A stretch of DNA of 26,691 nucleotides from Lachnospiraceae bacterium UBA7202 (GCA_002490705.1 DKUO01000035.1:1-26691), one strand, 5' to 3'. Counted from the first letter of the stretch, positions 1 through 7,703 are shown. Numbers and translations: made by a program. The notes: generated from the sequence alone by a model not told the origin.

Positions 1-75
1 ACCCTCCAAAACTTTGAATACCCCTTTTTTCATTTGCCGGATTCCGTATATTTTTCTGTAGTGGTTTTTGCTCAA

Positions 76-112
76 AGAAACGCTTGCACACCGCGCGTTT
101 CTCTGCTAAACT
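76..112 (+). promoter_or_regulatory. Candidate sigma-A promoter with an 8-bp dyad over its -35 region
   Basis: TTGCAC (84-89) and TAAACT (107-112) are separated by 17 bases. The perfect inverted repeat AGAAACGC (76-83) / GCGTTTCT (95-102) flanks the -35 box with an 11-base gap, and no T-run follows, so it looks more like an operator than a terminator. A transcript from here would run through a leader towards recA. The rest of 1-260 shows no convincing gene. It does hold a strong Shine-Dalgarno (AAGGAGG, 201-207) before a GTG that opens only eight codons (213-239). Function is inferred. Confidence 0.4.
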
Positions 113-264
113 GATTTTATCTGAGAAAGTGGAATCTGTTATGCGCAAGCATGTCCGGCATTTCGCCACGAATTCCATGATTTTCATATTTGATAAAGGA
201 AAGGAGGGCAGAGTGTCGTTTATGGGACAGCAAAGATGATATAGTTGCATTATCAAATTAAACG

Positions 265-293
265 TTGACAAAATCGAACATTTGTTTTATCCT
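265..293 (+). promoter_or_regulatory. Promoter of recA
   Basis: TTGACA (265-270) is followed after 17 bases by TATCCT (288-293). The -10 is weak; TATGAT (293-298) lies nearby but at a poor spacing. A LexA box fills the spacer, as expected for an SOS-controlled promoter. The recA ribosome binding site AAAAGGAG (315-322) lies 9 bases before the start codon. Confidence 0.65.
275..288 (+). promoter_or_regulatory. LexA (SOS) box 1 upstream of recA
   Basis: CGAACATTTGTTTT fits the Gram-positive LexA/DinR consensus CGAACRNRYGTTYG with few mismatches. It lies between the -35 and -10 of the recA promoter, so bound LexA would block RNA polymerase. Confidence 0.7.
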
Positions 294-299
294 ATGATA

Positions 300-313
300 A
301 GAACGGATGTTCT
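300..313 (+). promoter_or_regulatory. LexA (SOS) box 2 upstream of recA
   Basis: AGAACGGATGTTCT has perfect GAAC/GTTC arms and an RNRY core (GGAT), matching the Gram-positive SOS box. Its centre is 25 bp downstream of box 1, near the predicted transcription start. Confidence 0.75.
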
Positions 314-331
314 GAAAAGGAGAGCAGACTT

Positions 332-1408
332 ATGGAAAGAGATGAAAAGTTAAAAGCGTTGGATGCGGCCCTAGGCCAGATAGAGAGACAGTACGGAAAG
401 GGAGCCGTCATGAAACTGGGAGATCCCTCCGTGCAGATGAATGTGGAGACGATCCCGACGGGCTCGCTGAGTCTGGATATTGCGCTGGGGCTCGGCGGTA
501 TTCCTAAGGGCAGGGTGATCGAGATATACGGACCGGAGTCCAGTGGTAAGACCACGGTTACCCTGCATATGATCGCAGAGGTACAGAAGAGGGGCGGTAT
601 TGCGGGATTTATTGACGCTGAGCATGCGCTTGATCCCGTCTATGCGAAGAACATTGGCGTAGATATTGATAATCTTTATATTTCCCAGCCGGATTGCGGT
701 GAACAGGCTTTGGAGATTACGGAAATGATGGTGCGCTCAGGAGCTGTGGATATCATAGTGGTGGACTCTGTGGCGGCGCTGGTGCCTAAGGCCGAAATCG
801 ACGGCGATATGGGTGACAGCCATGTAGGACTACAGGCCAGACTGATGTCTCAGGCTCTCAGGAAGCTCACTGCGGTGATCAGCAAATCTAACTGTACGGT
901 GGTCTTTATCAACCAGCTGCGTGAGAAAGTCGGCGTTATGTTCGGGAATCCGGAGACTACCACAGGCGGCCGCGCGTTGAAGTTTTACTCGTCCGTGAGA
1001 CTGGATGTGAGGAGGATTGAGGCCCTCAAGCAGGGCGGCGAAGTGATCGGTAACAGGACGCGGGTTAAAGTGGTGAAGAATAAGGTGGCGCCGCCGTTTC
1101 GGGAGGCGGAGTTTGACATTATGTTCGGCGAAGGCATTTCCACCGAGGGCGATATTCTGGATTTGGCAGCGGAGAATAATATTATCAACAAGAGCGGCGC
1201 ATGGTACGCTTACGAGGGCAATAAGATCGGACAGGGCAGGGAGAACGCGAAGCAGTATTTAAAAGACAATCCGCAGGTTTGCGCAGAGGTGGAGAGAAAA
1301 GTCAGGGAGCTTTTTAATCTGGAGACCGGCCCTGAGACAGGGACACAGGCGGCAGGAGAGAAGGACGAGGCCAAAACCGAAGCTAAGGCAGCCAAGGGAA
1401 AAGAGTAG
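332..1408 (+). CDS. recA: Recombinase RecA
   Basis: RecA forms ATP-dependent filaments on single-stranded DNA, carries out strand exchange in recombinational repair and triggers LexA self-cleavage. The 358-residue length is typical. The Walker A motif GPESSGKT is at residues 67-74; the Walker B stretch IIVVDSVAAL and the DNA-binding L2 region with GNPETTTGGRALKFYSS are intact. The C-terminal tail is rich in E, K and A, as is usual. The start is fixed by AAAAGGAG nine bases upstream. Two LexA boxes lie in the promoter, so expression should be damage-inducible. recX follows after 42 bases, probably in the same transcript. Confidence 0.98.
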   Translation: MERDEKLKALDAALGQIERQYGKGAVMKLGDPSVQMNVETIPTGSLSLDIALGLGGIPKGRVIEIYGPESSGKTTVTLHMIAEVQKRGGIAGFIDAEHALDPVYAKNIGVDIDNLYISQPDCGEQALEITEMMVRSGAVDIIVVDSVAALVPKAEIDGDMGDSHVGLQARLMSQALRKLTAVISKSNCTVVFINQLREKVGVMFGNPETTTGGRALKFYSSVRLDVRRIEALKQGGEVIGNRTRVKVVKNKVAPPFREAEFDIMFGEGISTEGDILDLAAENNIINKSGAWYAYEGNKIGQGRENAKQYLKDNPQVCAEVERKVRELFNLETGPETGTQAAGEKDEAKTEAKAAKGKE

Positions 1409-1450
1409 GGAAGAGAGAATCCTGAAAAAGTGCAGTGAACGGAGAAGAGT

Positions 1451-2068
1451 ATGCTTGTCACGCAGATAACCGGCATTACCAAGGGCCGCTATCGAATCTA
1501 CATAGAGGAAAAACCGGCTTTTGTCCTGTACCGGGGAGAGGTGAACCGGCTCGGGATCAGAGAGGGTGAAGCAGTTTCCGAGGAATGCCTGCGGGAAATT
1601 CAGGAGGAGATTTTGCCCGGCCGCGCGAAACGGCGGGCCATGTATCTGCTGCAGAGCAGAGACTATACGGAAAGCGTTCTGCGGGAAAAACTGCGGGACG
1701 GCGATTATCCGGAAAATTGTATCGAGGAAGCCATCGCCTATGTGAAGTCTTACGGCTATGTGGATGACTGCCGTTATGCAAGAGATTTTATTGTCTATAA
1801 CATGGACAGGAAGAGCAGGACGCGGATCGAGCAGGACCTGATGAGAAAGGGAATTGCGAAGGATACGGTTCGCGCCGTCTTTGAGGAACTGGAAGAAGAA
1901 GGCGCGAGACAGGATGAGGATGCGATGATCCGCACTCTGTTGGAAAAGAAAAAGTATGATCCGAAAACGGCACAAAGACAGGATAGACAGAGAATGTACG
2001 CTTTTCTGTACCGCAGGGGCTTTCACGCCGAGGCGATTAACAGAGCTCTTTTGCTTGACATAACATAA
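1451..2068 (+). CDS. recX: Regulatory protein RecX
   Basis: RecX binds RecA filaments and modulates recombinase activity. The 205-residue protein shows the helical RecX repeats: a basic segment (RRAMYLLQSRDYTE, about residue 60) followed by VLREKL, the region YVKSYGYVDDCRYARDFI, and a third repeat near the C-terminus (MYAFLYRRGFHAEAINRAL). A GGAG lies just upstream of ATG 1451. It sits 42 bases after recA, the usual recA-recX arrangement, so it probably shares SOS control. Its last codons overlap the promoter of rny. The function follows from family and position. Confidence 0.93.
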   Translation: MLVTQITGITKGRYRIYIEEKPAFVLYRGEVNRLGIREGEAVSEECLREIQEEILPGRAKRRAMYLLQSRDYTESVLREKLRDGDYPENCIEEAIAYVKSYGYVDDCRYARDFIVYNMDRKSRTRIEQDLMRKGIAKDTVRAVFEELEEEGARQDEDAMIRTLLEKKKYDPKTAQRQDRQRMYAFLYRRGFHAEAINRALLLDIT

Positions 2069-2083
2069 AATTCAGTATAAAAT
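2055..2083 (+). promoter_or_regulatory. Promoter of rny inside the end of recX
   Basis: TTGACA (2055-2060) and TAAAAT (2078-2083) are 17 bases apart. The -35 lies within the last codons of recX, so RNase Y can be expressed independently of the SOS-regulated recA-recX transcript. Confidence 0.7.
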
Positions 2084-2111
2084 TAATATGTTGTAGTTTT
2101 GCTAACTATCG

Positions 2112-2137
2112 GGCTGTCTCACATAAAACCGACAGCC
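2112..2137 (+). other. Hairpin in the rny 5' leader
   Basis: GGCTGTC (2112-2118) and GACAGCC (2131-2137) form a 7-bp stem with a 12-base loop in the roughly 100-base untranslated leader of rny. There is no T-run after it, so it is not an intrinsic terminator. A role in mRNA stability or autocontrol by RNase Y is only a guess. Confidence 0.4.
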
Positions 2138-2190
2138 GTCAATAGATTTGGTAATGTACAATGAAAACTAAATAAGGAGGTGCTCCTGTA

Positions 2191-3738
2191 ATGTGGCAAG
2201 TTGTGGTAGCAGTAGTCGTCACACTGGTGATCGCCGTTCCCGTAGCCGCTTTGGCAGCAACCAGCTATCAGAAGAAGATGGTGGAAGCGAAGCTTGGCAA
2301 TGCGGACGAGAAAGCCAGAGAGATCATTGACGAAGCTCTCAAAACTGCTGAGACGAAGAAGCGCGAGTCATTGCTTGAGGTCAAGGAAGAGTCCATTCGC
2401 ACGAAGAATGAGCTGGACAAGGAAATCAAGGAACGTCGTGCCGAAGCGCAGCGCTATGAGCGACGGATTCAGCAGAAGGAAGAGAACATCGACAAGAAAG
2501 CGGACGCTATTGAAAAGAAAGAAGCGAGCCTGGTGGAGAAGGAAGAAGTTCTCGCCAAGCAGCGCGAGGAAATTTCCAAACTGAGCGAACAAAGATTACA
2601 GGAACTGGAACGAATCTCTGGTTTAACCTCCGAACAGGCAAAAGATTATCTGTTGAAAATTGTTGAAGATGAAGTGAAACACGAAACTGCTGTCATGGTC
2701 AAGGAAATGGAGAGCAGGGCGAAAGAGGAAGCGGACAAGAAGGCAAAGGAGTATGTCGTTACAGCCATTCAAAAATGTGCGGCAGACCACGTGTCCGAGA
2801 CCACGATTTCCGTGGTTCAGCTTCCCAATGATGAGATGAAGGGCAGGATCATCGGCAGAGAGGGTCGTAATATCAGGACTTTGGAGACGATGACAGGCGT
2901 GGATTTGATTATTGACGATACGCCCGAAGCAGTTATCCTTTCCGGATTTGACCCGATCCGAAGAGAAGTCGCAAGGATCGCACTCGAAAAGTTGATTGTG
3001 GACGGACGGATTCACCCGGCCAGAATCGAAGAAATGGTCGAGAAGGCGCAGAAGGAAGTCGAAGTTATGATCAAAGAGGAGGGCGAAGCGGCCACCCTCG
3101 AGGTCGGTGTACATGGTATCCATCCTGAGCTGGTCAGACTGCTCGGTAAGATGAAGTTCAGAACCAGCTATGGACAGAACGCATTGAAGCATTCCATTGA
3201 GGTGGCGCAGTTGTCCGGTCTGCTGGCGGCAGAAATGGGATTGGATGTCAGGATGGCGAAGCGTGCGGGATTGCTGCACGATATCGGTAAAGCAGTGGAT
3301 CATGAAATGGAAGGCTCCCATATTCAGCTGGGTGCAGAACTTTGCAGAAAGTATAAGGAAGGCCCGGTTGTTATCAACGCGGTAGAATCCCATCACGGCG
3401 ATGTGGAGGCACAGACATTGATCGCATGTTTGGTACAGGCTGCCGACACCATTTCAGCAGCGAGACCAGGTGCGAGAAGGGAAACATTAGAGACATACAC
3501 AACAAGACTAAAACAATTAGAAGACATCACAAACAATTTCAAAGGTGTGGATAAATCTTTTGCTATTCAGGCAGGTAGAGAGATTCGTGTAATGGTAGTT
3601 CCGGAACAGATCAGTGATTCTGATATGGTGCTGCTCGCGAGAGATATTTCCAAGCAGATAGAAGCGGAATTGGAATATCCCGGACAAATCAAAGTAAATG
3701 TGATTCGCGAGAGCCGTGTCATAGACTATGCCAAATAG
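2191..3738 (+). CDS. rny: Ribonuclease Y
   Basis: RNase Y is the membrane-bound endoribonuclease that starts mRNA decay in many Firmicutes. The 515 residues show the full architecture: an N-terminal membrane anchor (residues 1-22, VVVAVVVTLVIAVPVAALAA), a long charged coiled coil (about 30-200), a KH RNA-binding domain with GRIIGREGRN at 218-227, and an HD hydrolase domain with H334, the H363-D364 pair in LLHDIGKAVDHE, and ESHHGD further on. AAGGAGG lies about 10 bases before ATG 2191. The gene has its own promoter and ends in a strong terminator, so it is probably monocistronic. Confidence 0.97.
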   Translation: MWQVVVAVVVTLVIAVPVAALAATSYQKKMVEAKLGNADEKAREIIDEALKTAETKKRESLLEVKEESIRTKNELDKEIKERRAEAQRYERRIQQKEENIDKKADAIEKKEASLVEKEEVLAKQREEISKLSEQRLQELERISGLTSEQAKDYLLKIVEDEVKHETAVMVKEMESRAKEEADKKAKEYVVTAIQKCAADHVSETTISVVQLPNDEMKGRIIGREGRNIRTLETMTGVDLIIDDTPEAVILSGFDPIRREVARIALEKLIVDGRIHPARIEEMVEKAQKEVEVMIKEEGEAATLEVGVHGIHPELVRLLGKMKFRTSYGQNALKHSIEVAQLSGLLAAEMGLDVRMAKRAGLLHDIGKAVDHEMEGSHIQLGAELCRKYKEGPVVINAVESHHGDVEAQTLIACLVQAADTISAARPGARRETLETYTTRLKQLEDITNNFKGVDKSFAIQAGREIRVMVVPEQISDSDMVLLARDISKQIEAELEYPGQIKVNVIRESRVIDYAK

Positions 3739-3746
3739 TACGAAAG

Positions 3747-3776
3747 ACCCCGCAGAGTATTTTGCGGGGTTTCTTT
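3747..3776 (+). terminator. Intrinsic terminator of rny
   Basis: ACCCCGCA (3747-3754) pairs with TGCGGGGT (3763-3770) across an 8-base loop, followed by TTCTTT. It lies 8 bases after the rny stop codon. Confidence 0.9.
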
Positions 3777-3833
3777 GTGGCATTTTACCATAAAATGGCA
3801 TTGGGAAATCATAAAATTAGCTTATCTGTATAC

Positions 3834-3862
3834 TTGAGAAAATGGAATACTTATAGTAAAAT
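3834..3862 (+). promoter_or_regulatory. Promoter of the aminotransferase gene
   Basis: TTGAGA (3834-3839) and TAAAAT (3857-3862) are separated by 17 bases. The predicted start near 3869 leaves a leader of about 55 bases before the ATG at 3926. Confidence 0.65.
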
Positions 3863-3925
3863 AGATATCGATGTATGATTGTATACAATTATTCAATGAT
3901 TCAGAATGGAGGAATGGTTGAAAGC

Positions 3926-5227
3926 ATGAAAGCGTACAATATGATGACCAAAAAGGAACTTATGGCGCAGAAAGCGGAACTGGACAGACAGTTTGCGGAC
4001 GCCAAGAAAAAGGGATTACAGCTTGATATGTCCAGAGGAAAGCCGGAGCCAGCGCAGCTGGATATGGGAATGGAGATTTTGGACGCCCTCACTTCCGATT
4101 CGGATATGAAGTCTATGGAGGGTATCGATACCAGAAACTACGGTCTCCTGACCGGTATCACAGAGGCAAAGCACCTGATGGCGGATGTGATGGATGTTCC
4201 GGCGGAAAATGTAATTGTTTTTGGAAATTCCAGTTTGTCAATCATGTACGATATGATTTCCCGTTCCGTAACCCATGGCGTTATGGGTTCTACGCCCTGG
4301 TGTAAATTAGATAAGGTAAAGTTTTTGTGTCCGGCGCCGGGTTATGACAGACATTTTGCGATTACCCAGCATTTCGGCATTGAGATGATTCTGATTCCGA
4401 TGACGCCCACCGGGCCGGATATGGATCTGGTGGAAAAATATGTGTCCGAGGATGAGGCGGTGAAAGGAATCTGGTGTGTGCCCAAGTATTCCAACCCGCA
4501 GGGCATTACCTACTCGGATGAGACAGTGAGACGGTTTGCGGCGCTTAAGCCTGCGGCAAAGGATTTCCGCATTTACTGGGACAATGCCTACGCAGTGCAC
4601 CATTTATATGAGGAGAAGCAGGATACGCTGCTTGAGATCATGGGTGAGTGTGAGAAGGCAGGAAATCCTGATCTGGTCTACGAGTTTTGCTCAACCTCCA
4701 AGATTTCCTTCTCCGGCGCGGGAATAGCGGCTATGGCGACCTCTCCTGCAAATCTGGAGGACGTAAAGAAGACCTTAACGCTGCGGACCATCGGATACGA
4801 CAAGGTAAACCAGCTTCGGCATGCCAGATATTTTAAGAATCTGGAGGGACTGCGCAATCATATGAAAAAGCATGCGGATATTATCCGGCCTAAGTTTGAG
4901 GCGGTGCTTTCGGTTCTGGAGGAAGAGCTCGGCGGCCTGGGAATCGGTGAATGGACGAAACCGCTTGGCGGTTATTTTATCTCTTTTGAGGCTATGGACG
5001 GCTGTGCGAAGGAGATCGTGGCAAAATGTAAGGAGCTTGGAGTGGTTCTGACCGGTGCGGGGGCGACTTTCCCTTACGGCAAGGACCCGAAGGACAGCAA
5101 TATCCGTATTGCGCCCACTTATCCCACGGCAGAGGAGATGGCCGAGGCGACGGATGTGTTTGTGCTGTGTGTAAAACTGGTCAGCGTAGAGAAGCTGTTA
5201 CAGAATGCGGTGGCGGAGACGGCTTGA
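3926..5227 (+). CDS. PLP-dependent class I aminotransferase (AspT-like)
   Basis: This is a fold-type I pyridoxal-phosphate aminotransferase of the atypical aspartate aminotransferase-like group (Pfam PF12897 as recalled). From ATG 3926 it has 433 residues. Cofactor features: GNSS at 100-103, the SNPQG loop with N190, WDNAYA with D219 and Y222, and STSKIS with the Schiff-base lysine K259. A C-terminal arginine in SNIRIAPTYP should bind the substrate carboxylate. The start is uncertain: GGAGG (3908-3912) lies 13 bases before 3926, and in-frame ATGs also occur at 3875, 3914, 3941 and 3944. The family is clear, but substrate choice (aspartate, alanine or another amino acid) cannot be read from sequence alone. 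nudF follows 55 bases later. Confidence 0.85.
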   Translation: MKAYNMMTKKELMAQKAELDRQFADAKKKGLQLDMSRGKPEPAQLDMGMEILDALTSDSDMKSMEGIDTRNYGLLTGITEAKHLMADVMDVPAENVIVFGNSSLSIMYDMISRSVTHGVMGSTPWCKLDKVKFLCPAPGYDRHFAITQHFGIEMILIPMTPTGPDMDLVEKYVSEDEAVKGIWCVPKYSNPQGITYSDETVRRFAALKPAAKDFRIYWDNAYAVHHLYEEKQDTLLEIMGECEKAGNPDLVYEFCSTSKISFSGAGIAAMATSPANLEDVKKTLTLRTIGYDKVNQLRHARYFKNLEGLRNHMKKHADIIRPKFEAVLSVLEEELGGLGIGEWTKPLGGYFISFEAMDGCAKEIVAKCKELGVVLTGAGATFPYGKDPKDSNIRIAPTYPTAEEMAEATDVFVLCVKLVSVEKLLQNAVAETA

Positions 5228-5282
5228 AGGGAAGCCAAATCGGATCAAGGACTTTCAGCTTTCGGAAAGGAATGAAGAGAAA

Positions 5283-5828
5283 ATGGCGGACAACAATTAC
5301 GAGCGTCTGGGCAGGGAACTGATACACAAGGGCGCGATCATTGATTATTATCAGGATACGATTCGTGTGGCTAACGGAAATATTGTCAAATGGGATTTGA
5401 TCAGCCACAAAGGCGCGGCGGCTGTGGTGGCTGTGAAGGATGACGGAAAGCTGTTGATGGTGCGGCAGTATCGGAATGCGCTGGACAGGGAAACGCTGGA
5501 AATTCCGGCGGGGGGCCTGAACAGTGCGGATGAGCCGACAGAGATTGCGGCGGCAAGAGAGCTGGAGGAGGAGACCGGCTATGTGGCGGGAAAACTGGAG
5601 CTTCTTTTGACGCTGCGGACAACGGTTGCCTTTTGCAATGAGAAGATAGACGTTTATCTGGCGACGGATTTAAAGCCGGGGAAACAGCATCTTGATGAGG
5701 ACGAATTTTTAAACGTGGAAAGCCATGATCTTGACGAACTGGTGCAGATGATTTTCGACTGCAAGATTCAGGATGGGAAGACGGTATCTTCCGTGTTGGC
5801 GTATGATAAAAAAATCCATAAGGAGTAA
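5283..5828 (+). CDS. nudF: NUDIX hydrolase, ADP-ribose pyrophosphatase
   Basis: The enzyme hydrolyses ADP-ribose and related nucleoside diphosphates to AMP and a sugar phosphate. The 181-residue protein has a perfect Nudix box at residues 78-100 (G-x5-E-x7-REL-x-EE-x-G), preceded by ETLEIPAGG, which is typical of ADP-ribose pyrophosphatases. The start at 5283 is preceded by AAAGGA; longer in-frame versions would run into the aminotransferase gene and lack a binding site. The order nudF, spoIIM, xerD matches the B. subtilis nudF-spoIIM-(fur)-ripX neighbourhood, which supports the name. It may be co-transcribed with the aminotransferase. Confidence 0.9.
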   Translation: MADNNYERLGRELIHKGAIIDYYQDTIRVANGNIVKWDLISHKGAAAVVAVKDDGKLLMVRQYRNALDRETLEIPAGGLNSADEPTEIAAARELEEETGYVAGKLELLLTLRTTVAFCNEKIDVYLATDLKPGKQHLDEDEFLNVESHDLDELVQMIFDCKIQDGKTVSSVLAYDKKIHKE

Positions 5829-5860
5829 TGGGTAAAGGCAGATAGATCTGAATGCATGTA

Positions 5861-5935
5861 CACCGCCCCACGCGCATATACATTAGGGAGAACAGCACCT
5901 GATGGAAAAAAAGCGTGCAGAGGCGGTGTTTTTTT
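5861..5935 (+). terminator. Terminator-like hairpin between nudF and spoIIM
   Basis: CACCGCC (5861-5867) pairs with GGCGGTG (5922-5928), and CACGC (5869-5873) with GCGTG (5913-5917) inside it. Seven T residues (5929-5935) follow directly. The 39-base apical loop is unusually long. The 3' arm carries the only purine-rich stretch that could act as the ribosome binding site for the proposed TTG start of spoIIM, so the element could stop nudF read-through and mask spoIIM translation. The pairing is visible; the regulatory role is inferred. Confidence 0.55.
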
Positions 5936-6539
5936 GCGCAGACAATTTCGGATAAAGAACGGTTATCAAATGGCATATCTGTTTTTAATCGGGTTTTTTA
6001 TGGGGATTTTGATCGTCAATCTGGGATATGACGCGTGGGTTGCAAACGGGGGACTGCTGGGGGCGGAAATGATGAGCCGGTTGAAGAACAGCAGACCGGA
6101 GGGAGAGAGCCTTGTGGGCTATATTCTGCGGCACAGGCTCTCCGCAGTCTGTGTACTGGGACTTGTCTCCACCACGGTTGTGGGGATGCCCGTTCTTGGC
6201 GCGTACATCTGCTATACAGGGCTGGCTGCCGGATGCCTTTTGTCTGTGGCGGTTGTCCGCTATGGGATCAGAGGGCTGTTGTTTATGGCGGGCGTGCTGT
6301 TCCCACAGGCGCTTTTGCTGGTGCCGGCCTATATCAGCCTCTTTCTCTGGGCCGCGGACGTCAACCAGACCCTCTATGCTCCGAGAACACAGCTGGAGGG
6401 ATACGAGCGGTTCGGCGGCCGTTTTTATTGGAAAAAGGGCGTGCAGATGATCGGAATTACGGCGGTTGTCATAATCGGATGCTTGTTGGAGAGTTATGTC
6501 AATCCTGATATTGTTCATTTTGTCCTGAAAATCTTTTAA
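5934..6539 (+). CDS. spoIIM: Stage II sporulation protein M
   Basis: SpoIIM is a membrane protein of the SpoIIDMP complex, which drives septal peptidoglycan remodelling and engulfment in the sporulating mother cell. The sequence is strongly hydrophobic, with several membrane segments (FLIGFFMGILIVNLGYDAW near the N-terminus, VCVLGLVSTTVVGMPVLGAY, and a C-terminal VVIIGCLLESYV). I place the start at TTG 5934, giving 201 residues and a basic N-terminus RRQFRIKNGYQ, close to the 214 residues I recall for B. subtilis; ATG 5970 (189 residues) is the alternative. The gene stands between nudF and xerD as in Bacillus, but without fur. Confidence 0.82.
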   Translation: MRRQFRIKNGYQMAYLFLIGFFMGILIVNLGYDAWVANGGLLGAEMMSRLKNSRPEGESLVGYILRHRLSAVCVLGLVSTTVVGMPVLGAYICYTGLAAGCLLSVAVVRYGIRGLLFMAGVLFPQALLLVPAYISLFLWAADVNQTLYAPRTQLEGYERFGGRFYWKKGVQMIGITAVVIIGCLLESYVNPDIVHFVLKIF

Positions 6540-6656
6540 AAAAATTTTTTTATTCTTTTTTTCAAGATATAGTAGACATAAAATCATATGCGGACGATAT
6601 GTTGTGCCTTGACTGAAAAATGGCGCAAATGCCCATAAATTCGGGGAAAAATCCAT

Positions 6657-6685
6657 TTGCTTTTCTAAAAAAATCTGATTATAAT
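6657..6685 (+). promoter_or_regulatory. Promoter of xerD
   Basis: TTGCTT (6657-6662) and a perfect TATAAT (6680-6685) are separated by 17 bases. The -35 overlaps the right arm of an inverted repeat GCAAATG (6625-6631) / CATTTGC (6654-6660), a possible operator. The -10 contains the ATG at 6684, so that codon cannot be the start of xerD. Confidence 0.75.
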
Positions 6686-6746
6686 GGAACTCAGACAGTG
6701 GTTTGATTTACATAAAGAGAACGCACAGGGAAAGGTTTTCTGGCAA

Positions 6747-7631
6747 ATGGAAAAAGAGATAAGTGCATTTATCGCATATTTACATAATGTGAAGAATACT
6801 TCCGGTAACACGGAAATGTCTTACAAGAGAGATTTAGAGAAGGTACTGCATTTTATGGCCGCACGGGACATTCAGGAAGTGAAGGATGTGACGGCGCAGG
6901 ATCTGATGGATTATGTGAAATATTTGGAGGAAAATAAGTTTGCGGCGGCAACTGTGTCCCGCAACATTGCATCCCTGAAGGCGTTCTATCACTATATGGT
7001 GCAGGAAGGACTGGTGGAGGAGGATATCTCCGATAAGCTTAAGGCGCCCAAGATCGAAAAAAAGGCGCCGGAAATCATGACGCCCGACGAGGTGGTGCGT
7101 CTTCTGGATCAGCCTTCCGGCGACAGTCCGAAGGAGATCCGCGATAAGGCAATGCTGGAGCTTCTCTATGCAACGGGAATCCGGGTAACGGAGCTGATTA
7201 CCCTGTCTCTTTCCGACGTCAATATGCAGATGAATTTTATTCTCTGCCGCGACCGCAACAAGGAGAGAATCATTCCCTTCGGTGCGGCGGCCAAGGCGGC
7301 GATGGAGCGGTATTTGAACGGAACCAGAGAGGAAATGCTTGAGAATAAGAAGTCGGATGTACTCTTTGCGAACTGTTCCGGGCAGCCTATGAGCAGGCAG
7401 GGCTTTTGGAAGCTGATTAAGCATTATGCCAAGAAGGCGGATATTCAGGCGGACATTACCCCCCATACGCTTCGTCATTCCTTTGCGGCCCATCTGGTGG
7501 AGAACGGGGCAGATCTGAGAAGCGTGCAGGAAATGCTGGGGCACTCCGATATTTCGACCACGCAGATCTATGCAAACCTGAATCACAATCATATCAGAGA
7601 GGTATACGCCAAGGCGCATCCGCGGGGATAA
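6747..7631 (+). CDS. xerD: Site-specific tyrosine recombinase XerD
   Basis: XerD resolves chromosome dimers with XerC/CodV-type partners at dif. From ATG 6747 the protein has 294 residues, the usual length. The N-terminal SAM-like core-binding domain covers about 1-100. The catalytic domain carries R146 (ATGIRVTEL), K172 (DRNKERIIPF), H240 and R243 (HTLRHSFAAHL), H266 (MLGHSDIS) and the nucleophile Y275 (TTQIYANL). GGGAAAGG (6728-6735) lies 11 bases before the start. A start at 6684 would fall inside the -10 box. Synteny with spoIIM supports XerD (RipX) rather than an integrase. Confidence 0.93.
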   Translation: MEKEISAFIAYLHNVKNTSGNTEMSYKRDLEKVLHFMAARDIQEVKDVTAQDLMDYVKYLEENKFAAATVSRNIASLKAFYHYMVQEGLVEEDISDKLKAPKIEKKAPEIMTPDEVVRLLDQPSGDSPKEIRDKAMLELLYATGIRVTELITLSLSDVNMQMNFILCRDRNKERIIPFGAAAKAAMERYLNGTREEMLENKKSDVLFANCSGQPMSRQGFWKLIKHYAKKADIQADITPHTLRHSFAAHLVENGADLRSVQEMLGHSDISTTQIYANLNHNHIREVYAKAHPRG

Positions 7632-7653
7632 ACAAAGTTATGACAGATACGTT

Positions 7654-7703
7654 AAAAAGGCATGGGACTGCCGGTGAATCGGCACCCCGTGCTTTTCTTT
7701 TTT
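7654..7703. terminator. Bidirectional terminator between xerD and the MATE gene
   Basis: A GC-rich stem, GCATGGG (7660-7666) with CCCCGTGC (7685-7692), encloses an inner GCCG/CGGC stem. It is flanked by an A-run on the left (7654-7658) and a T-rich run on the right (7693-7703). The flanking runs allow termination in both directions, which suits the convergent xerD and MATE genes. Confidence 0.85.

Noticed and set aside
1259..2026. 255-codon open frame on the minus strand opposite recA/recX
   Set aside because: It lies wholly opposite two certain genes, has no ribosome binding site and its translation is low-complexity with no domain pattern.
2623..3396. 257-codon minus-strand frame inside rny
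   Set aside because: Antisense to conserved KH and HD domains of RNase Y; rich in H, L and F as expected for an antisense shadow.
3781..3797. Inverted repeat CATTTTA-cca-TAAAATG after the rny terminator
   Set aside because: AT-rich, short loop and no promoter overlap; it could be a chance structure next to the real terminator.
6834..7619. 261-codon minus-strand frame inside xerD
   Set aside because: Shadow of the XerD catalytic domain; no start signals.
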